Of a stretch of 64,000 bases of DNA, positions 1-12,021 are shown in pieces. Under the pieces are notes generated by a model that had not been told where the DNA came from, did not search any database, and saw only the letters and a program-made list of their open reading frames with translations. The translations under genes and the position numbers were made by a program. The DNA lies in NCBI GenBank assembly GCA_963989385.1, contig OZ022506.1:6489415-6553414 (forward strand), in the 5' to 3' direction. Position 1 is the first letter of the stretch, and each line of letters opens with the position of its first letter. Source of the DNA: Ctena decussata. Lineage: Eukaryota; Mollusca; Bivalvia; Lucinida; Lucinidae.

Positions 1-1151
1 TGCCTGAAACTCGGCCGTTTGCAGGACTTATTGGATGACCCTCGTATTTAGTCCAGAAGAAAGCAGAAAACTATATAAAACGTTTTTTTATACCAAAATT
101 CAACCAGAATCTTAGACAAATTAGTAGTTAAGAAATGTTGCGTTTCTGTAATATGTTCAGTATATATTTAAAAAAAAAACAACATGGCATGTAACAAATG
201 TTGATTCTAAAAGAATCAATTTCACAGACAAAAACAACAACAAAAACATACCAATTTAGAAACAATTTAGTGCGAGGTTTAACGTTGCACATCTGTGTTT
301 CTGCTGCAGTCTTGCCAATCAACGAGATCTTGACATCCTCGATTTCAACACTGTTGTTGAATGTTTACAAATCATACTTAGAAGAAATATATGAATGTGT
401 ATCTGTCTTCAAGCCTGTGATTTTATTTCAAGAGGTGATCCTTTCTCAGAGAGGCGCCGTGGTTGAGTAGTTAGAGACGTTTGGTTATAGTGCAGAAGAG
501 GCTGGGCATAACTTAAAAATAATTAGAAATCTAACGAAAATAAACTCGGCCATATTTTGGACGTAATAACTACCATTTAATAAGTTTATACTATCTATTA
601 GTTGGATTTTTGTTGTAGTGTCAAAAAGGGCACAGCTCTGAAAGTAGACATTTATTATTTCATGCAGACTGTGGTCAAATGGGTAAAGCCAGGTGAAACC
701 CATAATGCTAATTACAGACAGATTTGCAATAAGTTACCTGTTAAAAAACTTAATCTTTTGAAAAGTTAAAGGTTGAGAAGGTAGGTAAAGATCAACCAAA
801 ATAGCATTTTAATTATGGCCTCATGCGGCTATATTTCACTGTTAAGATATTGTTCTGATTCCACTTGGATTTCCTTTTTTGAATGGAAATATCACGTTTG
901 CGCGACTATCCCGGGTATCGTCATGCATACGTTTGCCCAAAGTTCAGCATGTTATATTTGCTCGACTTTGTTCTCGAGCAATATCCTATGTTTGCGCGAC
1001 TTTTACTTAGGTCGGTGGATAAGCCGGATCAGCAAAGTTTTCGTCTAGACTATTAAAATGAAAGGATACTAGACTGTCAGAAATTGAATGCAAGGTGTAA
1101 GAGGAAAGCATCAGAAGAACCCTGTAACAACACCCTGCTAAATTCTTATTT
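1..1151. other. No gene recognised
   Basis: AT-rich sequence with only short, composition-driven reading frames. I see no domain, paired splice sites or clear repeat structure here. Confidence 0.5.
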
Positions 1152-1217
1152 TTCAGATTCAAGGAAGTAGCAACCTGGTTTTAGAACCGGGTTGCTATTT
1201 CCTTGGGTCTGAGAAAG
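1152..1217. repeat. Hairpin-forming inverted repeat
   Basis: Arms AAGGAAGTAGCAACC and GGTTGCTATTTCCTT face each other around a short loop, and the outer bases also pair (TTTCAGA with TCTGAGAAA). It is probably a small foldback/MITE relic. Confidence 0.6.
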
Positions 1218-1866
1218 TAGGACTTTTTAACCAGGGGTTTTCACGCGGTTAGCCTATACACTATCTCAACTGAATCTTACACAATTTGATGTATCATAAT
1301 GTTGATACATTAGTCGATAACAGAATCTAAAGTAAATTCTCTAGACAGATAATGTGCATTTTTAAAACTCTTAGATCTTAAACTTTCGGAATAAATGTTA
1401 TTTATGTATACATCTTGCCGTACAGAGAAGCGATTACATCACTTCTGCAATTCATCATAGCTCGGATATTTGAATTTTCTGTAGATTGATAAAACTCAGG
1501 CGCCATTTGATGGAATGACTATAATTTCCGTACAACTGCGATCTGCTGATTTTTGATGGGAAAACAAAACTAAATTTTTCCCGTCGCCAGAAAGGCGAAA
1601 AGAGGCCATAAAGTCTTATATGACCGGTACACAGTCAAAAAGCCAGGAAACGAGCACAGTCACAAACACGCCCTGTCAAAACATTAATGAAAAGAGTCAT
1701 AACAGGCCTCAATTATAAAAGCACCGTTCCCTCTCTCCCTCCCCCTCATACACGCACACACACACGCATAAGGAACAGTACTTCTTCTGTATCAGACAGA
1801 ATCAGACTAACACAGATATACTTAATATCCATATAATATGCATCAAAACCCTTGCAAAATATCTAT
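1218..1866. other. No gene recognised; short CA-rich stretch
   Basis: Non-coding by inspection. A CA-rich microsatellite-like stretch lies near 1,745-1,770. Confidence 0.45.
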
Positions 1867-3190
1867 TTTTATGTGCCCCCCCCCCCCCCTTCAGGGTCGG
1901 GAGACATATTGTTTTTCCCCGGGCGTCTGTCCGTCTGTCCGTCTGTCTGTCACAAATCGTGTCCGTTCTATAACTTGAAAACCGCTCAAGCTATATTCGC
2001 GAAACTTCATATAAATATCAATCAACATGAGACGACGTGCAGAGTGCAAGAATGGTAACTCTGGCATTTATACTTTTTGAGTTATTTCCCTTGGAACTTA
2101 GTCCATCACAAAATTGTGTTTCAATTGTGTCCGCTCTATAACTTGAAAACTGCTCAAGCTTTATTCACGAAACTTCATACAAATATCAATCAACATGAGG
2201 CGATGTGCAGAGTGCACAATTGGTAACTCTGGCATTTATACTTTTTGAGTTATTTCCCTTGGAACTTTGTCCATCACAAAATTGCGTCTCAGTCGAGTCC
2301 GTCTATAACTTTAAAACCATTCAAGCTATATTCATGAAAGTTCATACAAATATCAATCAACATCAGACGACGTGCAGAATGCACTCTGGCGTTTATACTT
2401 TTTGAGTTATTTCCCTTGGAACTTTGTCCATCACAAAATTGCGTCTCAGTCGAGTCCGTCTATAACTTTAAAACCATTCTAGCTATATTCATGAAAGTTA
2501 ATACAAATATCAATCAACATCAGACGACGTGCAGAATGCAAGAACCATAACTTTAGCATTTATACTATTTGAGTTATTTCCCTTAGAACTTTGTCAGTCA
2601 CAAAATCGTGTCTCAGTCGTGTCTGCTCTATAACTTGAAAACCATTCAAGCTATATTCACGAAACTTCATACAAATATCAATTAACATTAGAAAAATTGC
2701 ATTGTGCAAGAACCAGAACTCTTGCATGTATACTTCTTGAGTTATTTCCCTTGGACCTTTGTCAGTCACAAAATCGTGTCTCAATCGCTTTATTACTTGA
2801 AAACCGGACAAGCTATATTCACGTAACTTCATACACATGTCAGTCAACACTAGACAACTTGCAGAGCACAGCATTTATACTATTTGAGTTATTTCCCTTG
2901 GAACTTTGTCATTCACAAAATCTGTCTCAATCGTCTAAGCTCTATAACTTGAAAACCGTTTAAGCTATATTCATGAAACTTCATACAAATATCAGTCAAC
3001 ATATAAATAGACGACGTGCAGAGCACTTTAACTCTTGCATTTATATTTTTTGACAAAAACTAAATATGAATATCAGTCAACATTACATGACATGCAGAGC
3101 ATAACAACTATAACTCTTGCATTTATATTTTTTACTTATTATAAATCCCTGCTTCAGGGTAGGGAAACATATTGTTTTTCCCTTGGCGTC
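1867..3190. repeat. Tandem array of ~150-170 bp units
   Basis: The phrase TATAACTTGAAAACCG and close variants recurs near 1969, 2138, 2310, 2460, 2629, 2793 and 2943. Each is followed by GAAACTTCATACAAATATCA and then GAGTTATTTCCCTTGGAACT. The array opens with a C-run, the phrase AGACATATTGTTTTTCCC and (GTCC/GTCT)n. The AACATATTGTTTTTCCC phrase returns near 3,165, which suggests a repeat with matching borders. This is a degenerate interspersed tandem repeat; the reading frames inside it repeat only because the DNA does. Confidence 0.85.
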
Positions 3191-4340
3191 TTAATGACTG
3201 ATCCTTTTGACATCAAAAAGGGGGAAACATCTGGGTTTTTTTCTTAGAAAAACAATTCTAGTAGTTTACCTGTTTTATTTTTCTAAACATAAAAGTAAAC
3301 AGAGCATTGTGACAGCTACACGGGCGATCAAAGTGCTAGAAGTCTAATAAACGGGTTTCCTAAAGGAACGAAAAATACAAAACTGAACAGCATATTAGAA
3401 ATAGCGAACACACTCTGTCTTTCAAAGAGGAATAGTAACTGAAAACTCACATAAATCTGTAGTTAAAAATAATAAGCAATTGTTGGGTTAGCATGGGAGA
3501 ATCTTCAGTCAACAATGATATATTAAATCTAAACGCATGAAAATGCAAATAAAGCCGAGGACCCGACGATAGTCTGACGCCACAGCAAAAGGAAAACACG
3601 TGATGAGCCACCTTATCACATGTAACTATGTTCGCTGTCGACAGATGGTCTGAAAAAAACAAACCCAAAACAGATCTATCTGTGGTACCACGCAAATTTT
3701 TAAGTGGCATGACTGTTGAGACTTATAAAAAGTTTAGGGATTGTAGGATCGAATGGAGATTGCCCGGGCAGTTTGTTGTTGCGGAGTTGACTACAGTTCG
3801 GCACATATACCTGCTGCTCAAGACTTCGTTAAAATTATATTCTTATCTAAACCTCTTATGCCTATCTGCTAGTAGAGAGCTACATGTTTGAATTATAACA
3901 CGATTAAGCTATGATCTGAAAAGGAAATGCGAAAGAGATTGCAGGACTAAACTTTGCAACTTATGTTCCTGTATACATGACCTGAATAAATCTGATTTTG
4001 TTGTTCTTTTTTTTTAGAAGACACAACATATCAACGCAATGATAATATCGTTTTGCCAAACGACTGTTTTTCGTTAGTTAATATGTCCGCTAACTATCCT
4101 AAATCTGACACAACTGATACATGTAAAACTACATTCACTCGAACTAAACAATGCTTTTCTTTCAAATCCATTTACAATGCAACAGGCTTGCAAAGCCGCT
4201 TGAAAGGAAAAAAATGTTACTGCTCAATGCCCTGAAAGTCTCCAGGGCTAATGGATGCCTTGCATTATTAGCACAATTGTTGCATTTGAATACGGTTATT
4301 TCAGAGTCGTTTCTTCTGTCTGCTGTCTATGAATCTAAAT
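3191..4340. other. No gene recognised
   Basis: AT-rich DNA without a supportable exon, RNA gene or repeat structure. Confidence 0.45.
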
Positions 4341-4578
4341 GAGCCGCGACACGAGAAAACCATCGAAGTGGCATATACGCCCTGCGAAGATTTTGATCAG
4401 CCTGGGCATCCGCCCAGTCTGATCACAGTCTTTGTTGTGCGCTGAAAGAGCAGCTAAGGGTCTAAGTAAGCTCCTTTCGCTCAGCGAAGACTCTGGTCAG
4501 ACTTTGCGGATGCCCTGGCTGATTTAAGTCTTCGCTGGGCGCACATGCCACTTTGTTGGTTTTCTCGCGTCGCAGCTC
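4341..4578. mobile_element. Palindromic MITE, family M copy 1
   Basis: The ends are GAGCCGCGACACGAGAAAA and the inverted TTTTCTCGCGTCGCAGCTC. The interior is a long imperfect palindrome with the phrases GATCAGCCTGGGCATCCGCC and TGATCAGAGTCTTCGCTG. AAAT lies directly on both sides, consistent with a 4-bp target-site duplication. There is no coding capacity, so it must depend on a transposase supplied elsewhere. Confidence 0.9.
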
Positions 4579-5124
4579 AAATGTCTAGTCTGTTTGGCTG
4601 TTATGTCATATAAATCTTTCAAAGTCAATATTAGCAGATTACGGAATATCTCATGGGTATTATTTATGCCACTTAAATTCATTAGGATAGACAAGAATTT
4701 CCTTAAAAAGATTTGTTCCGGAAAACTATTGTTCGTATCGTATGATCGGCTTCGCGAGGAAGAATCATTTTAGAGTGTATGGGAATCGCACATTCTCAGA
4801 CCAGCTTGCGCATATGCACAGAGTATGAAAGTTCAGCTTGCTCTTTTTAAGTGACTGGGTGCATCTTCAGGGGAAGACACTCTGCCACGTTCATTGTTTC
4901 ATCCTGTCTCAGTGGCGTCAACTGTATACAGTTCTTATCAGGGCGAGTGAATAATGCTTAGACTCAATTGCAGATGCGCTTGAAGACAGACCTATAAATA
5001 TATGAGATTTGTAGTATTTGAGGAAACAGAATATTGTTACACGGAATTGTCTGGAACCTCAATGTATGTAGAATCTGATGATATACAATGTTTGTTAAGT
5101 CACACGCTGATATATATGACAAGT
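4579..5124. other. No gene recognised
   Basis: Nothing supportable seen. Confidence 0.4.
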
Positions 5125-5880
5125 CATGCCTGGTTCACATGCCTGGTTCGATTTGCCCCGGTCACCGTGCGATAAATGGGTCTACTATTTTTGAGGCATC
5201 GTAGGTGGCTATGGGCGACGGTATTTGTGTTCACATTGTATACGAGCATCGTGTGATTTCTTGTAGAGCACTCGGGGTCAGCCGGGACAAAGCCATACGG
5301 AGGCTGCGCGGAGATTGTACGGAAATCTTGCATAAATACAGTTGTCGTGCAGTAAAAAAACTGAACAAAATAAGGAACTGCTGGTGGTGACTAATATACG
5401 CACATATGGGAAATGTTTGGCACATCACAAAGCATTGCACGGTCATGGTGCGGCCGCTTATGGTTTGTCGTGGAATGACTGCTCAATACCCGTGCGTTTT
5501 CATGGGTAATGCACGGCCAGTGAGCGGCAAACTTGCGATAGCTGTGCAAGGGTCGTGCAATTGTCCAAAAGCCTACAATCTCCGTACGATATTTTTGGGC
5601 CCAGATGGCCATCTAAGATCTTACGTCTTCAACACGATCAGCGCGCTTCGTCTTTGCGGTGCCCTTGCGGGAATCGTGCAATGCCACATACAACACGTGT
5701 ACGCGTGCTTACGATTTTTTGCAAAATAGTCATAAGGTCTTCCTTAACAAAATCGTAGCGGCCAAGCGGCCACGGCGCCCGTTAATCGGTACGAAAGCTC
5801 ACGGTCGCCTCCTGCCTCCGCACAAAGGCCGCAAAATAAGTGGGGATACGGACAGAATACAGGCTTCGTAGACTCATCGC
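5125..5880. other. CpG-rich block of unknown nature
   Basis: Clearly richer in G+C and CpG than its AT-rich neighbours, with recurring short words such as TCGTGCAA, CGTACGG, GCACGG and ATCGTA. Overlapping short frames in several phases (for example 5,406-5,729 +) have no recognisable domain. It could be a degenerate transposon interior or a CpG-island remnant. I find no clear terminal inverted repeats. Confidence 0.4.
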
Positions 5881-6953
5881 AGGCCAAATGTGAATAAAGC
5901 ATCAACGCCTTGTCCTGCCTTCGAAGTCAGATGAAGTTATAAACGTTTTATAATGACGAAGACTAGCTAGTTTCTTTCAATTTGAAACTTCTTCGAGATA
6001 CAAATGGGACCTGTTCATACTTTGCGCTGTATCGGACGCTAGCTAGTCGTACGGAATGAGAGTGGTATTGGACATCCGGCAGACGAAAATAATTCATTGT
6101 CGGCAAATAATCTGGATATTTAATTTCGAATAAGATACTTATTGTTTATGTAGCTCACTGCGCAAGGTCACACTGCGAGATCATTGTCTGATCTGAGAGA
6201 AGATCGCAGAAAGTAAAATTCAATAAACGGCCCTTAATGGCATAATTGTCTTTAAGTGGAATAGTCTGGTTACCAATTCAGAAATACGAGCAAAAGATGC
6301 AGATAGAATAGCAAACACTGTAGACTCTGATCCGGAGCATTCAGATCGCAGTCCGATCTGGGCATAAACTGTTTGTCCCAAAGTTTGGAATATTTACGGT
6401 GTTATCATTTATATGTAAATATGTTACGTTTTTGAGAGGCATTGACAGGACGATTCTTCATTTGATAGATTGAGATAGGAAAAAAATGGTGTGTTAACAA
6501 AAATTGGTCTTGAAAAAATATGTATTTTTTATAACACTTTTTATACCTGAGACTATAAAGCAACACTTAAAATATATTCATGTGTAATTTTATATCATCT
6601 TGCAACAATGAAAGGCATTTCTCACTGTATATGAAGCAGTTGTATCAGTGACGCGGGGCTCCAGATTACCAAACATTTTGGTGGCCTAAGTTACTCATTT
6701 CTCCAGGTTATATTTGCTTGCTTACAGTCGAATCGCCTCACCGGGACAGTCTCATGAGATCCTTCTACTATGACTACGTATTGTTGAATAAAACAACGGA
6801 GAACAATAGTTACAGAATAATTCCCAAATATTTGGACTATCTGGAACCCTGCATACCGCCAACATTCTTAAAATTGGGACGCTTAAAATAATAACCGTAA
6901 TTTTACAGTTTGATTTTACAATGCAAAAAGGGCCAAATGATACAGATTGAAAC
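5881..6953. other. No gene recognised
   Basis: AT-rich with nothing supportable. Confidence 0.4.
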
Positions 6954-7023
6954 GGCAAACGGTGTAGATCCTGATCAGGCCGCTCCTGCAAGGAGCGGTC
7001 TGATCTGGATCTGCACTGTTTGC
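6954..7023. mobile_element. 70-bp foldback element, family P copy 1
   Basis: Near-perfect hairpin running from GGCAAACGGTGTAGATCCTG to ATCTGGATCTGCACTGTTTG, with CCGCTCCTGCAAGGAGCGG at the centre. Relatives lie at 17.9, 35.8, 38.4, 47.1 and 48.3 kb. Confidence 0.8.
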
Positions 7024-7899
7024 TCAGGCTTATCTGTCCCAATACTAAGTATTTGTACGGTATGCATAGATTGTATCAGAAGCTATTTAGCCATATCTCT
7101 AACTTTTTAATGATAAAAAAGCTTAACCCCATGCCGCTCTTGGCATTAACCTAATATTTTTGTGCTAAACCTTCACAGGGAGGCTTGTAGTTTGTACATT
7201 AAAACCTCCCGGTTTCTGTGGATTTTTCTCCTGCAAAAAGATCATATGGAAGATTAAAAAATAAATGGTGCTGCTTTGGGTACCGTGGTGACAGTAAATG
7301 TTCGTACAGGCGCGCCTGAGGAAGTATTCCGGTCACAGCGATTCCGGTCAGGGGTTGTACGGTATGCCAACAGTTTAAAATATATACATTAAAAAATTTC
7401 GTAAATTTACCATTGGAAGTGTCTAATAAAGGAGGCAGAAACTACGCCACAGAACTGAGTGTTTTGGTCAAACGTTTTCGGTTGATGCGGTTAATATGCC
7501 AAGTTTTTCTTTGATTTCAGGAGTTGAGTGAAGTTTTGAAAAATATTTTGTAAACAAAAATAAATGTTGATTCACGAGGAATCAGTGAGTGGGAAGCGTG
7601 GATTTACTTTTCCCAGTTTATTCTTTTTTATTTTTCTGTGTTTAAAACACAAAAAGGCTAAATCTGTATGACCAGTCAGGTATCTTACGGAAAACCGTGA
7701 CCAACAACTGTCGATTATGGCTTTCCGTGATATTGTGCTGTTTCCCTATCACGACGATTTTTTTCCGTTGTATCCTGCTTATTTAAATGATGACTGTTAA
7801 TTGCACTGAGAAAACAGAAAGAGAGTATTTTTTTTTATTTTTTTCTCTGGATCGTGGAAAGTTAACGTAAGTTATGGATGACTTGGATAATAAATATAC
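7024..7899. other. No gene recognised
   Basis: AT-rich, non-coding by inspection. Confidence 0.4.
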
Positions 7900-8452
7900 T
7901 TTTTAAAAGTAAACGCTCTTTTATAAGCAAAGTATACTAGTTTGAAAGGTAAACACTCTTTTATAAGCAAAGTATAAATTTGAAAAGTAAACGCTCTTTT
8001 ATAAGCAAAGTATAAGTTCGAAAAGTAAACACTCTTTTATAAGCAAAGTATAAGTTTGAAAAGTAAACGCTCTTTTATAAGCAAAGTATAAGTTCGAAAA
8101 GTAAACACTTTTTTTTATAAGCAAAGTATAAGTTTGAAAAGTAAACGCTCTTTTATAAGCAAAGTGTAAGTTTGAAAAGTAACCGCTCTTTTATAAGCAA
8201 AGTATAAGTTCGAAAAGTAACCGTTCTTTTATAAGCAAAGTATAAATTTGAAAAGTAAACGCTCTTTTATAAGCAAAGTGTAAGTTTGAAAAGTAACCGC
8301 TCTTTTATAAGCAAAGTATAAGTTCAGAAAGTAACCGTTCTTTTATAAGCTAAGTACAAGTTTGAAAAGTAACCGCTCTATCATGAGCAAAGTATAAGTT
8401 TGAAAAGTGACCGCTCTTTTATAAGCAAAGTATAAGTTTTAAAAGTACACGC
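7900..8452. repeat. 38-bp minisatellite, ~14 copies
   Basis: The unit contains AAGTAAACGCTCTTTTATAA followed by GCAAAGTATAAGTTTGA. Units differ by single substitutions (AAACG/AAACA/AACCG, TTTGAA/TTCGAA), and the last units are more diverged. The TTTG and TTCG variants alternate in part, which suggests some higher-order two-unit amplification. Confidence 0.95.
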
Positions 8453-8631
8453 TTCATTACAGCGCATGAGGTACTCTCTCTTCATTAAAAGGAATATTTC
8501 AAATATTATTAAAAGATGATGGACAGTGAACACAAAAGTAGTATTTTTTATCGATTACTCATTCATCGCATTTACGCATATTTTTCCATGTCAGGGATCA
8601 GGTATTTTTAAAACGTTTGCTTATTTACAAC

Positions 8632-8712
8632 TCCCCTACCCCCCACGCACCCCCCCCCCCCCCAAAGAAAAAAAAAAAAAAAAAAAAGAAAAGAAAAAAA
8701 AAAAAAAAAGAA
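8632..8712. repeat. Homopolymer cluster: C-run then A/AAAAG run
   Basis: A run of about 14 C is followed by A-rich tracts broken by single G. The Lys-rich frame that crosses it (8,526-8,765) is a composition artefact. Confidence 0.9.
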
Positions 8713-8774
8713 CATTTTTACGAGAAAGCATAAAACTGAATTATGGTGACAGGAATTGCATTTAGTAACATCGC

Positions 8775-8945
8775 AAGCATGGTTTGTCCGTCTGTACGAG
8801 GAGAGGATTATCGCCAGTACAGGGGGACAAATTTTGAGACACTATAGATCACCCTCAACAGTGTAGAGTGTAGACTTTGCACAATACAAAATAATTTGTG
8901 GTAAAGTGTGTGTTTCTGGCCAGGACGGTATTATTACATACACGT
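8775..8945. mobile_element. Degenerate foldback element, family W copy 1
   Basis: It begins CATGGTTTGTCCGTCTGTACG and carries AGGATTATC, the GTGTAGACTTTGCAC region and TGTGTTTCTGGCCAGG. These match the order of parts in the better preserved copy at 10,996-11,181. Confidence 0.6.
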
Positions 8946-9113
8946 GATGAAAGGTTAATCTTCAGTAGGCATAGAGAAGATACAATAAAAAAAGCTGGAA
9001 TTGCTGTCAAGGAAACAAGCTTGGCAGCATTTCAATTTTTGCTTTTTGCAGGAGTCATTATCCTTGTTAAATTTGAAACAGAATTTGTACATTTCTATCG
9101 CAGCTATATAATT

Positions 9114-9349
9114 GAGGCGGGACACGACAAAGCCAACAATGTGGTTGTGCGCCCAGGGCAGACTCAGATCAGCCTGAGCGTTCGCCCAGTTTGACCAGAC
9201 TCTTTGTTAAGTGCTCAAAGAGTAGCTGAGGATCTAAGCTACTTCCAAGCGGACAGCGAAGACTCTGATCAGACTGGGCGGATGCCCAGGCTGACATGAG
9301 TCTGCGCTGGGCGCACAACCACATTGTTGGTTTTGTCGTGTCGCGGCTC
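9114..9349. mobile_element. Palindromic MITE, family M copy 2
   Basis: Full-length family M element from GAGGCGGGACACGACAAA to TTTTGTCGTGTCGCGGCTC. The flanks AATT and ATAT do not match, so the target duplication has decayed or the copy has rearranged. Confidence 0.88.
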
Positions 9350-9517
9350 ATATGCGTTTGATATTGCTTGGATGAGTCATAACCCTCAGACGGTCTCTTG
9401 GTAATTTTAGGGTCTGCACTCTCAGAATCATTATGACACTGCATTATTCAATTTTTTAAACTCATAATTTGAATAATAACTACAGTTAATCCACGTTGAA
9501 TAGCTTCGATCATAATT

Positions 9518-10344
9518 GAGCCGCGACGCGAGAAAATCAACAATGCGGTTGTGCGCCCAGCGCAGACTCTGATCAGCCTGGGCATCCGCCCAGTCTGATC
9601 AGAGTCTTCGCTGTCCGCATGGAGGTAGCTGAGACCCTTTGCTATCTTTTAAAGATTTACACCCTCAATATTTCTATTAACTTTTAAATTTCTCACAAAA
9701 CATTATATCCTAGGCATGATAATGATTGCTATTAAAAGTACATTTTATCTGCCAAATTTATGATTGGTGATGGTCACTGAATATAGGAGAATTAAGGAAA
9801 ATACACAAAAAGAGCGCCAATAGCGGACCGCCATTCCCGCCAAAAAGAAGACTGGATACGCCCAGCAATCATAGTTAATCAGGTTGAAGTTATATCATGA
9901 ATAATTTGAAGCCCTTTCTTTAATTGATTTCAGACAGTTATTGGCTGAAAAGAACTCACGTGCACTGATTAGAGCTTAATGCTATTGTAAAGTTATTTAC
10001 TCCACCAATCATAAAATTCAAAACATGCTTGCAGGAACGCCTGTGGGAGTCAATCAATTTATGACGAAAAACTATTCGTGAATATTCAAGAAGGGTACGC
10101 ATTGAAATATCGTCTCTACCTCCGTAACAAAGATGTTTTCGCTGAAGATTTTTTGAACAAATCATAATTATGTTGCCTACAACTGACCAGTTTCATAATT
10201 TTGCGATTATTTCGTTATGAAATACGAGGGAGTATACCTTTAAGCTGCTAACGAAGAATCTGATCAGACTTTGTAGATGCCCAGGCTTATCTGAGTCTGC
10301 GCTGGGCGCACAACAACATTGTTGGTTTTCTCGCGTCGCGGCTC
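9518..10344. mobile_element. Family M MITE (copy 3) split by another element
   Basis: The left half (9,518-9,652) and right half (10,240-10,344) together make one family M element. They are separated by a 587-bp insertion flanked on both sides by TTAA. Joining the halves across one TTAA gives the expected family M order: GCTAcc, TTTrA, GCG-like, TTAGCGAAGArTCTGATCA. Confidence 0.85.
9653..10239. mobile_element. 587-bp TTAA-flanked nonautonomous DNA element
   Basis: The ends are AGATTTACACCCTC and GAGGGAGTATACCT, an imperfect inverted pair (AGRTWTACWCCCTC). TTAA is present once on each side, and the host MITE reads through if one TTAA is removed. TTAA specificity is typical of the piggyBac superfamily, but these ends do not begin with the usual CCC, so the assignment is tentative. 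No transposase frame is present. Confidence 0.75.
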
Positions 10345-10990
10345 ACTTATGACTTGCGCAACAGTTCTCTGGAATAAATTTAAGAAGCGTTCTCAGAAAG
10401 TCTGCCTTCAGGCACGTATGACCTGCGCATGTCATAACCAGCCTACGCGCTTGCTGAGGAATTTGGCAGATAATTTTCAAAATTAACAGTAGCTAGAGAC
10501 TGACTCTTCTTGAGCTGCGCATATCTTGACCAAGCTGCGCATGTGTTGCCAGGGCAGGCGCAGTCCGTCTGTGAATGTTCCAAACACAGATTTCTCATGA
10601 AAGGAACAATTTTGTTAGCAACTGCACTGCTTCTGAGAAAATGCGTTTTCCATTCTAAGTTATTTGTTTGATGTATTGTTCTGCCTGAGACGTATTATAA
10701 GAGAAAGTTATTAATGAATGGCTTAACGAACATGACTAATCCAATAATCCTTATATAATTAATTTATTCTGGAAATTTATAAAATTACGTAACCGCGTGG
10801 CGAACGCATGTCTGTGTCAAGCCTAATATATAGTATGATATACCGTTGGAACATTATTGGATTAAAATATTTAAGCGTTGCGTATTCTCGATACATATCC
10901 GTTCTGAAAATTTGAAAGGAACACATGGAAAGCGAAGTTTTATGACATTTAATCAGCTGACAAATTTTCCAAGAGCCATTTTTTTTGGAG
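10345..10990. other. No gene recognised
   Basis: Nothing supportable seen. Confidence 0.4.
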
Positions 10991-10995
10991 TAAGT

Positions 10996-11181
10996 TATAG
11001 TTATACCATGGTTTGTCCGCCTGTACGAGAAGATAATCCACGAGCTTTGAGTGGATTATCTCCCGTACAGGTAGACAAACCATGGTATAACTATTTTATA
11101 CCACCCTTACCAGTATAGACCTTGCTCAATGCGACATATTTCGTGCTAAAGTTGGCAGTTTCTGGTAAGGGTGGTATAAGT
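10996..11181. mobile_element. Two-hairpin foldback element, family W copy 2
   Basis: The first inverted repeat pairs AGTTATACCATGGTTTGTCC with its complement ending at about 11,088, around a GATAATCCACGAGC...GTGGATTATC core. The second pairs TATACCACCCTTACCAG (about 11,097) with CTGGTAAGGGTGGTATA (11,163-11,180). The frame 10,846-11,118 merely crosses it. Confidence 0.8.
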
Positions 11182-11308
11182 ATTTTTTCACAATTTTGCG
11201 ATGATGAGGATTGCCGAGCTGTTTTAATAACATCGACTAGTAAATAAATAATTGATTGTATTCGGGGCTGGATGATTGTGAGTTACTGTAAGTATTTAGA
11301 CTTTATAT

Positions 11309-11544
11309 GTGCCGCGACACGAGAAAATAAACAATGTGGATGTGCGCCCAGCGCAGGCTCAGATCAGCCTGGGCATCCGCCCAGCCTGATAAGAGTCTCC
11401 GCTGTCCGCATGGAGGTAGTTTAGACCCTAAGCTACCCTTTGAGCGGTTAGCGAAAAGTCTGATCAAACTTGTCGTATGCCCAGGCTGATCTGAGTCTGC
11501 GATGGGCGCACGACCACTTTGTTGGTTTTCTCGTGTCGCGGCTC
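11309..11544. mobile_element. Palindromic MITE, family M copy 4
   Basis: Full-length copy starting GTGCCGCGACACGAGAAAA and ending TTTTCTCGTGTCGCGGCTC. ATAT flanks both sides as a matching 4-bp duplication. Confidence 0.9.
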
Positions 11545-11599
11545 ATATGGATAGTTGCGTGTTTGTTATGGTACTGTAGCTAGATGTAGGCAAATCGTG

Positions 11600-12021
11600 T
11601 TATTAGTTGCTGGGAGGCCGTTTTACATAGTAAACGTTTCAATATTGGTACTAAGCTGGAAGGACTGGGCGTGTGATATAGTACATGTTTTAATATTAGT
11701 AGCGGGATACTAGTATATAAGTTCATTATTGGTATCATGATGGCCGTTTGGTATAGTCATATTTTAGCATTCGTAGTTGTATCGTAAATTCTTTGATATC
11801 GCTGTCAGGATGGCCATGTGGAGAAGGACAATACTTTAATATTGGTGGCCGGATGGCCGTGTTGTATAGTAAATATACTAGTATTGATAGCAGGTTGGCC
11901 GTGTGTTATAGTATTTTAATATTGGTTACATGATGGCCATGTTTTAACATCGGTAATAGGATGACCATGTTTTAATATTGCAAGCAAAATGGCCGTATGA
12001 GAAATATTTTAATATTGGTAA
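11600..12021. repeat. Minisatellite with GGATGGCCGTGTG words, left part
   Basis: Irregular ~40-60 bp units of the type TTTTAATATTGGTAGCAGGA then TGGCCGTGTG then GTATAGTAAATA. The array resumes at 13,253 after the Harbinger-like insertion. Confidence 0.8.

Noticed and set aside
7900..8452. CRISPR-like array
   Set aside because: Units abut with no unique spacers and the genome is eukaryotic; it is a minisatellite.
8526..8765. Pro/Lys-rich frame
   Set aside because: Produced by a C-run followed by A-runs; no other coding evidence.
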